From contig CAMYMO010000387.1 of assembly GCA_947259425.1 (NCBI GenBank), positions 1 to 27,685 of the forward strand: a stretch of DNA of 27,685 bases. The letters run 5' to 3'. The notes below the pieces were generated by a model. That model ran no database searches. It was not told the DNA's origin and saw only the letters and a program-made list of their open reading frames with translations. Origin of the DNA: an uncultured Ectothiorhodospiraceae bacterium. GTDB lineage: Bacteria > Pseudomonadota > Gammaproteobacteria > UBA6429 > Thiohalophilaceae. Made by a program: the position numbers and the translations under genes. Below, piece by piece: positions 22,926-27,685 of this stretch (positions within the stretch are counted from its first letter, which is position 1; every line of letters starts with the position of its first letter).

Positions 22926-23321
22926 CTACTGTGTTAGCCAGTGTTTTAATTTTGAATACAAGTCTTCTTGATCAAAAGGTTTGTTAATAAAGTCATCCAT
23001 ACCGGCCAGCAGGCATTTTTCGCGTTCTACATTCTCATCACTTGCAGTCAAGGCGATAATCGGTGTCCTGGATTTACCTTCTTCAAGCTCACGGATCCGT
23101 TTAGTCGCCTTATAGCCATCGCATATCGGCATATTGATGTCCATCAGGATCAGATCCGGTTTAAGGCGCTGCCATTTCTCGACTGCCTCTTTTCCATCGG
23201 TTGCGCACTTGTACGACACGCTCCAGTGATCCAGCATCGCACCGGCGACCATCTGGTTCACTTCATTATCGTCGACTAGCAGGACTCGGCCGTTTAACAT
23301 AAATATTTTATCGGTATGCAT
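22926..23321 (-). CDS. Stand-alone receiver-domain protein
   Basis: A 131-residue CheY-like receiver with the acidic DD pair in VLLVDDNEVNQ, acceptor aspartate in LILMDINMPICDG, Thr/Ser in IIALTASD and lysine in FINKPFDQEDL; no output domain. The sequence style (VDDNEVNQMVAGAML) is that of receivers at the C-terminus of hybrid kinases rather than CheY. ATG 23321 was taken; ATG 23300 (MLNGRVLLVDD) is an equal choice, and neither has a ribosome site. Upstream, 23322-23439 shows no kinase remnant, so if it came from a hybrid kinase the rest is lost. Confidence 0.92.
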   Translation of the reverse strand: MHTDKIFMLNGRVLLVDDNEVNQMVAGAMLDHWSVSYKCATDGKEAVEKWQRLKPDLILMDINMPICDGYKATKRIRELEEGKSRTPIIALTASDENVEREKCLLAGMDDFINKPFDQEDLYSKLKHWLTQ

Positions 23322-23439
23322 GCGGTTTTATTGAGGCTTTTAAGCTGAAAATTGCACGTCGGTAAAAACCTGTTTCCGACAGGGTAATCCAGATTGCTAA
23401 AATTGGGCTATATGAACGACAGTTCAATCGGGCTGGTGT

Positions 23440-24747
23440 TTAATCTGACCATTTAATCCGTAGTTGAATGAGCGCTCGTTGGCCAAGAATATCGATAAAA
23501 TCATCCAGTTGTGATGAGAGGGGTTTGTCGGTCGCGGAGACCGGTTGCTCAGCGATATATTCAAGTATCGGTTTATAAAGCTTTATCACACGGACTTTCA
23601 ATAACTGTTTGATCGCGGTGTTTTTGTCGGCGCTACAAGCTAAACCGTAAAATAGAAACAACACCTTACGGGTGTTATCACAGAGCTCGCCATAGCGATC
23701 TTTTTGTGGCGTTATTTTAGCGGCAATGATACGGATAAGCGTCGCATAAGCGTTTGCCTTTAAATTAGGTAGTGTTAACTGATCGGTATGCAGGACCCAA
23801 TATGTAAAATCTAACAAAGGGATAAGCTTTTCTTTGCTACGGCCGGCATATTCGCTAAGTTTGCTCTGATTAATTTCGGGTTGTAATAAAAATGCACAGC
23901 CAAGCCATAACATATAGCGCCCTGGTTCAGCTGCATTCCAGTCTCGCAACGATGACTCACATAATTTATATAACTTCTCAGGATCTACGGTTCGAAGCGC
24001 ACAACGAAGTAAATCTCGTAACAGTTTTTTTCGAACGCTCAACCATTTTTGTAAGACCGGTAATAAAACAAATTTCGCGATGTGGTCATAGTCCGGGTTG
24101 CGAATAATGAAATAAATGCCAGGCAAGTGTTCGCTGTTATGCAGAATGAGTCTCTGCCAGAGGCCATTAAATGCCTGGATGGCTTCTTCGGGCCGGTTTA
24201 ACAAAACAGATCGTAACCATGGCTCGGGCAGTTCATGTTTATAGGCATAACTAAAGCAAATTGCGGCTATCAATGTATTTGCTGGAAGGTCTTTTATATC
24301 ATTTTCTTTTTCATCACTGAATAAATGAAGTGCCGCCAATAAAATATAGCCTTCGGCAAGATGTTTACTATAAATCGACTCGACAATGTCTTCACTACTG
24401 GCAAATTGTCTATTTTTTAAAACAGCAGCAAAACCAGCGAGCACCAGCTTAGCAAGCTCCGGGTTGGCCAGGATGTATATTCGATCGGCTGGTGGAATGG
24501 CGTTATCCATATCCAGATACATACCAAGATATGCTTTTGCAAAACGTTCTAGGTTTTCTATGTTTTTCCCTGAGGCAATGTCGTCAGAGACTGGAAGCAG
24601 GCGACGATCATTTTCATAGCGGGTACCAGCATGATCTTGATAATCGACCGGGAATCGGGATTCAAGCGAGCGTTGAGAGATTGGAGTCTGATCCTGCGTT
24701 GGCATGGTTGATACTGGGCTAAAGTTTGGAAAAGTGCAGTTTAGCAT
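23440..24747 (-). CDS. Large helical protein of unknown function
   Basis: A 435-residue soluble protein without signal peptide, predicted almost all-helical after a polar head of about 60 residues. Blocks rich in Leu and Ala at irregular spacing (AKLVLAGFAAVL, GYILLAALHLF, LLRDLLRCALRTV) resemble superhelical repeats of the HEAT or TPR kind without a clean consensus. It has no P-loop, nuclease or peptidase motif that I can see. The chosen ATG is 24747; ATG 24705 (MPTQDQTP) also fits and would remove 14 residues. It is divergent from the cytochrome gene with a 122-base gap. A scaffold or sensing role is possible; no function is assigned. Confidence 0.75.
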   Translation of the reverse strand: MLNCTFPNFSPVSTMPTQDQTPISQRSLESRFPVDYQDHAGTRYENDRRLLPVSDDIASGKNIENLERFAKAYLGMYLDMDNAIPPADRIYILANPELAKLVLAGFAAVLKNRQFASSEDIVESIYSKHLAEGYILLAALHLFSDEKENDIKDLPANTLIAAICFSYAYKHELPEPWLRSVLLNRPEEAIQAFNGLWQRLILHNSEHLPGIYFIIRNPDYDHIAKFVLLPVLQKWLSVRKKLLRDLLRCALRTVDPEKLYKLCESSLRDWNAAEPGRYMLWLGCAFLLQPEINQSKLSEYAGRSKEKLIPLLDFTYWVLHTDQLTLPNLKANAYATLIRIIAAKITPQKDRYGELCDNTRKVLFLFYGLACSADKNTAIKQLLKVRVIKLYKPILEYIAEQPVSATDKPLSSQLDDFIDILGQRALIQLRIKWSD

Positions 24748-24869
24748 GACCTTGGCAAGATTTACTTGTCCTCGATAAATGGCCGTTAATTCAGCTGCGA
24801 TTCAGTTAAATACCTGCACACTCGCAGATACATTAATTCGTAAAGAGTACTGATGACCTGGAGGTTCTT

Positions 24870-25163
24870 ATGCGTTCTTTAACTATGACCAGTTTGAGTT
24901 TAGTGATTGCAGTAACGGCACAACCTGTGCTGGCGGCAGATGTATCGGGTTTGTCTAGTCGTTGTGTTAGCTGCCATGGTGCGACGGGAATTGGTTCTAA
25001 TCCGCTGTATCCTAATTTAGCGGGACAAAAGTCGGCCTATTTATTAAAGCAAATGCGTGACTTTCAAAAAGGAGATCGAAAGGACCCGGTTATGAATGCG
25101 ATGGTACAAGGATTGTCGGAGCAGGATATGAATGCATTGGCAGAATATTACAGTAAAATGTGA
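24870..25163 (+). CDS. Class I c-type cytochrome, c553-like
   Basis: A 97-residue periplasmic monoheme cytochrome. The signal peptide ends at about residue 22 (PVLA), the heme motif is C32-V-S-C35-H36 in SRCVSCHGATGIG, and the axial methionine is M75 or M78 in DPVMNAMVQGL. The motif PNLAGQKSAYLLKQM is typical for cytochrome c553/c4 type proteins. It should carry electrons to a terminal oxidase, and could accept electrons from sulfur oxidation. The ribosome site GGAGG lies ahead of ATG 24870. Confidence 0.95.
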   Translation: MRSLTMTSLSLVIAVTAQPVLAADVSGLSSRCVSCHGATGIGSNPLYPNLAGQKSAYLLKQMRDFQKGDRKDPVMNAMVQGLSEQDMNALAEYYSKM

Positions 25164-25189
25164 ATAAGACATAAAATACGTTCATAATG

Positions 25190-25211
25190 GAGTCGGCTCA
25201 TGATCCGATTC
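25190..25211 (+). other. Stem-loop between cytochrome and hydrolase genes
   Basis: GAGTCGG (25190-25196) pairs with CCGATTC (25205-25211), seven pairs with one G-T, around an eight-base loop. It lies in the 61-base gap just before the ribosome site AGAGGG of the next gene, so it could affect that gene's translation or end the cytochrome message partly. Confidence 0.3.
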
Positions 25212-25224
25212 TAGAGGGTATTTT

Positions 25225-26070
25225 GTGAGATCACAGCGTTTCCCAATCATGCTACAAGCTACTCGGTTTTTATTTAAGTGGCTTGGCTTGATTTTGCCTG
25301 GCTTGGTGGCTTACCTAGCCTACCGGATCTGGTTTAAGACACCTCGTTATTCCGAATCTATACGCGAGCGGAAATGGCGTGAGCATGCAAAACATGATGT
25401 TAAGGTTATTGATGGAAGATCAATTTCAGTCTTACGTTGGGGCGCCTGTACACCGGGTTATGTTTTATTACTTCACGGCTGGAGTGGTCGTGGTAGTCAG
25501 TTAGGTGGTTTTGTTAATCCGGTTAATAGCAAAGGACTTGGCGTTATTAGTTTCGATGCCCCTGGACATGGACGTTCAGACGGTAAATCCACCAATATTT
25601 ATCAAATAGCCCGAGTTATTCATGAACTGGTTGGTCAATATGGTGTACCTAGAGCCATCATTGCGCATTCCTTCGGTGGGATGGCGGCTGCACTGGCAAT
25701 TCGAAAATATCAGATCCCATTAGCAAAATTAATTACGATTAGTTGTCCGAAAGATCCTTATTATTTGATAGCAGGATTTCGTCATTACTTAAATCTAAAC
25801 GATAAAGTGATGAAACTTTTCAATCAGAAGTTATATAAAAATTTTAGTGAGACTATCTATAATGATATTTCTGCCGAGCTTAATTTACAGCAGTCCTCGG
25901 TAGAAGTACTGATTGTACATGATAAAAAAGATAAAATTGTTTCCTGGAAACAAAGCGAGAAACTACACGCAGCCGTACCAGGTTCTTCTGTACTTTACAC
26001 GACTGGTTTAGGGCATTCCCGAATCCTAAGGGATAAATCAGTGATTGAACATATCATTAACTTTATCTGA
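25225..26070 (+). CDS. Alpha/beta-hydrolase with N-terminal membrane segment
   Basis: A 281-residue hydrolase. A hydrophobic helix at about 18-33 (LGLILPGLVAYLAYRIW) is probably an anchor. The fold follows: LLLHGWSGRGSQ (oxyanion loop), DAPGHGRSDG, nucleophile S149 in AHSFGGM, acid in HDKKDKIV, histidine in GLGHSRIL, so the triad is complete. The substrate is unknown; the closest style is that of lysophospholipase/esterase proteins. GTG 25225 was chosen because AGAGGG lies six bases upstream; ATG 25249 in frame would shorten it by eight residues. It is convergent with the GNAT gene (28-base gap). Confidence 0.9.
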   Translation: MRSQRFPIMLQATRFLFKWLGLILPGLVAYLAYRIWFKTPRYSESIRERKWREHAKHDVKVIDGRSISVLRWGACTPGYVLLLHGWSGRGSQLGGFVNPVNSKGLGVISFDAPGHGRSDGKSTNIYQIARVIHELVGQYGVPRAIIAHSFGGMAAALAIRKYQIPLAKLITISCPKDPYYLIAGFRHYLNLNDKVMKLFNQKLYKNFSETIYNDISAELNLQQSSVEVLIVHDKKDKIVSWKQSEKLHAAVPGSSVLYTTGLGHSRILRDKSVIEHIINFI

Positions 26071-26098
26071 GCAAAAAATACCGTTGTTTTAATCTAAT

Positions 26099-26566
26099 TT
26101 ATAAAGTTTTACACATGATAGTAACCGCCTGGTCATAGTAGATTTCATTAGCATAAATTTGCCAATCTTGTTTTTGATAGATGGTTTGTTTGTCTTCAGT
26201 AAATAAATAGATTGTTTTAAAGTTTAGTTTGCTGGCGGTATCTTCTATTGTTTGAATCAGTGCTGAACCAATTCCCTTATGGCGATAGTCTGGATGCACA
26301 TATAAACTCGCTAACCATGGGGTGAGCTCGGGATGGGTATCCATATCATCATCAATTAATCTGACCGAGCCCAATGCTGTATCTTCATTGTGGGCAACAA
26401 ACATCGCCGGGAATGAATCTGCATCTATAATTTTTTCATAGTCGTTGATACGCGCACTAAGATCATAGGCCGGATCGTTTAAATGTTTCCATTCCTGATG
26501 ATGCCAGTTTGCCAGCACGGGGATAGCGGATGTGATTTCGGCCAATGGACTAATTTTAAAGTGCAT
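26099..26566 (-). CDS. GNAT N-acetyltransferase
   Basis: A 155-residue acetyl-CoA-dependent acetyltransferase. The signature is LASLYVHPDYRHKGIGSALIQTIE: beta-4 strand, then RHKGIG pyrophosphate loop and helix 3. The upstream strand MFVAHNEDTALGSVRLID and the downstream IYLFTEDKQTIYQKQDW complete the fold. The acceptor is unknown. ATG 26566 is preceded by AGGG and is six bases after the stop of the upstream gene, so it is the last gene of an operon with the oxygenase-like gene and the permease. Confidence 0.93.
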   Translation of the reverse strand: MHFKISPLAEITSAIPVLANWHHQEWKHLNDPAYDLSARINDYEKIIDADSFPAMFVAHNEDTALGSVRLIDDDMDTHPELTPWLASLYVHPDYRHKGIGSALIQTIEDTASKLNFKTIYLFTEDKQTIYQKQDWQIYANEIYYDQAVTIMCKTL

Positions 26567-26572
26567 GCCCTG

Positions 26573-27094
26573 TTATTTTGATCCAATATTAAAGCCGATA
26601 CTAATACGGGGTATTGGTGACTGGTGTTGTGAAACTTCATGTTCGAGTGCGGGGTGGAAAAATATTAAGCTGGCTTCGTTGGGTTCGATAGTTGATATGG
26701 TTTGTTCTGTTAGTTTGATACTTAATACGCCAGACTGCTTTGGTGTTTGCAGGTAATATGTTCCTGAGATCATTTCATCATCATCATCATGGCTATGCGC
26801 AATGGTAACGTCATCTTTTTGCATCAGGTTAATCCAAAACCCCAGTCTTAAATCTGATTTATCACATTCGAGTAATTTTGCCGCTTCTTCGAGAATGGTA
26901 TTGAGCACAGGCTCAATGGCAGGCAGGTTGGTTTTATTAATATAGATATTTTCATAACGCCCGTTAAAAAAATGTGATTTATGGGTGTCAGGATCTTCCA
27001 GCTGCTTATATATTTGTCCAATAATTTCAGCGTGCAGGGGCTTACATTCGTGGCAGATGAGCGAATGTATTTTATCGCGAGGATAAGCTTGCAT
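26573..27094 (-). CDS. Putative 2OG-Fe(II) oxygenase
   Basis: A 173-residue protein with a likely double-stranded beta-helix. The metal triad appears to be H102-x-D104 in AHSHDDDDEMISGTYYLQ, distal H152 in LEHEVSQH, and R163 in PIPRISIGFN for 2-oxoglutarate. The SGTYYL block and RISIGFN ending fit the family of small dioxygenases that includes prolyl-hydroxylase-like proteins. The run of four Asp after the HSH makes exact ligand choice unsure. The N-terminal CHECK-like portion (C14, C17) is Cys-rich. The gap to the permease is 14 bases and to the GNAT gene six, so all three form one operon. The substrate is unknown. Confidence 0.8.
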   Translation of the reverse strand: MQAYPRDKIHSLICHECKPLHAEIIGQIYKQLEDPDTHKSHFFNGRYENIYINKTNLPAIEPVLNTILEEAAKLLECDKSDLRLGFWINLMQKDDVTIAHSHDDDDEMISGTYYLQTPKQSGVLSIKLTEQTISTIEPNEASLIFFHPALEHEVSQHQSPIPRISIGFNIGSK

Positions 27095-27108
27095 GATTAT
27101 TCTATAAC

Positions 27109-27685
27109 TTAAGTTTTTTCAAGCCGTTTTGTGGTGACATGGATACCAACAATGATGGCGATAACCGCCAGTAAAGATTCAAGCGATAAAGTGGATATTC
27201 CGGAATAACCCTGGCCTATATTGCAGCCATAGCCGATTGTACCACCGATACCCATTAATGAGGCGCCTATAATAATTTTCAAATAGGATCCTTTTATAGG
27301 CGTAAACTTAAACTGTTTTGTCAGTAATGCGCTGATAAATGAAATGATAAGTATGCCCAGCATGAATGCGATCGAAAACGAAAAGGCAGGGACTCGTCCA
27401 GCGGTCACCATATTACCGATGCGCGACATCGGTCCGGAGATTGTCATTGCCGAAGGCGGGGTACCTTCTGCAAATTCATCGACCGCGAGCACACCGGTGG
27501 TGTACCAGGCAGCAATAACCGTGAGCCCAAGGATGGCGCCTGCGAGCGCTAATTTTATATCGCCGTGCTGTTTCCACTTGAGTGCCAGAAAACCAACTAA
27601 AATTACATTGACGACGACGAGTACTAAAATGTTGGACGTTCCGAGTAGTGCGGCGAGTCCCGCATCTTCACCGCTTAGTACATGT
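27109..27685 (-). CDS. YeeE/YedE-family sulfur-ion permease, 5' end cut by window edge
   Basis: The reverse strand is open from the window edge to a stop at 27109, giving at least 192 residues of integral membrane protein; the start lies outside. Membrane helices include NILVLVVVNVILVGFLAL, the segment AGAILGLTVIAAWY, AFSFSIAFMLGILIISFISALL, KIIIGASLMGIGG and a last one. The motif GYGCNIGQGYSG holds the conserved cysteine of YeeE/YedE (TsuA) transporters, which import thiosulfate or other sulfur ions. A GTG at 27492 could only start a fragment. With soxB in the window, uptake of a sulfur ion is a fair role; the exact ion is unknown. Confidence 0.88.
   Translation of the reverse strand, partial: HVLSGEDAGLAALLGTSNILVLVVVNVILVGFLALKWKQHGDIKLALAGAILGLTVIAAWYTTGVLAVDEFAEGTPPSAMTISGPMSRIGNMVTAGRVPAFSFSIAFMLGILIISFISALLTKQFKFTPIKGSYLKIIIGASLMGIGGTIGYGCNIGQGYSGISTLSLESLLAVIAIIVGIHVTTKRLEKT

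Noticed and set aside
1..27685. Mobile elements, CRISPR arrays, tRNA or rRNA genes, toxin-antitoxin or defence genes
   Set aside because: I looked on both strands for transposase or integrase motifs, regular spaced repeats, cloverleaf patterns and paired small toxin genes and found none that can be supported.

Overview
The window looks like a chromosomal segment of a sulfur-oxidising gammaproteobacterium. The evidence is a full-length SoxB with a twin-arginine signal, a YeeE/YedE-type sulfur-ion permease, a rhodanese, CysQ, and housekeeping proteins (Dtd, AroG-type DAHP synthase, YrfG-like nucleotidase) that read closest to gammaproteobacterial versions. The sequence is moderately AT-rich, densely coding and evenly mixed in strand. 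I see no tRNA, rRNA, CRISPR array, transposase, integrase or prophage gene, so most of it is ordinary chromosome rather than an island.

Region 1 (1-7017) is the sulfur block. The 5' part of a DUF2288 gene is cut by the window edge. Then, all on the + strand, come a CusR/CopR-like response regulator and its histidine kinase (apparently started at AUU), soxB, an exported SoxH-like metallo-beta-lactamase-fold protein whose HxHxDH motif is destroyed, a bactofilin, a rhodanese and an exported thioredoxin-like DUF1223 protein. No soxA, X, Y or Z lies in the window. Region 2 (7021-10893) holds a GbsR/MarR regulator with a clear promoter/operator, a small 64-residue protein, cysQ, an unknown secreted protein, a YrfG-like nucleotidase and a YkgJ-type cysteine-cluster protein.

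Region 3 (10950-18158) has an RpfC-like hybrid kinase without an HPt domain; then on the - strand a coupled set (membrane protein, proline iminopeptidase, dtd), an orphan OmpR-type regulator probably started at TTG, a patatin-like lipase and an alpha/beta hydrolase. Region 4 (18159-22254) starts with a gene-poor stretch containing three consecutive stem-loops, a 57-residue membrane peptide ORF and a strong terminator. It continues with a BON-domain lipoprotein, a VOC protein, a YdjM-like membrane hydrolase, an HDOD protein and a DAHP synthase.

Region 5 (22312-27685) contains a stand-alone HPt protein preceded by a stand-alone receiver (same order as the C-terminus of a REC-HPt hybrid kinase), a 435-residue helical orphan protein, a c553-type cytochrome, an alpha/beta hydrolase, and a - strand set of YeeE/YedE permease (cut by the edge), putative 2OG-Fe(II) oxygenase and GNAT acetyltransferase.

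The most interesting signals are the pseudo-enzyme next to soxB, a possible soxB-controlling two-component system with an AUU-initiated kinase, the structured leader plus micro-protein at about 18.38-18.75 kb, and the dispersed phosphorelay parts (HPt-less hybrid kinase, lone receiver, lone HPt). None of these proves a new system; each is stated with a deciding test.
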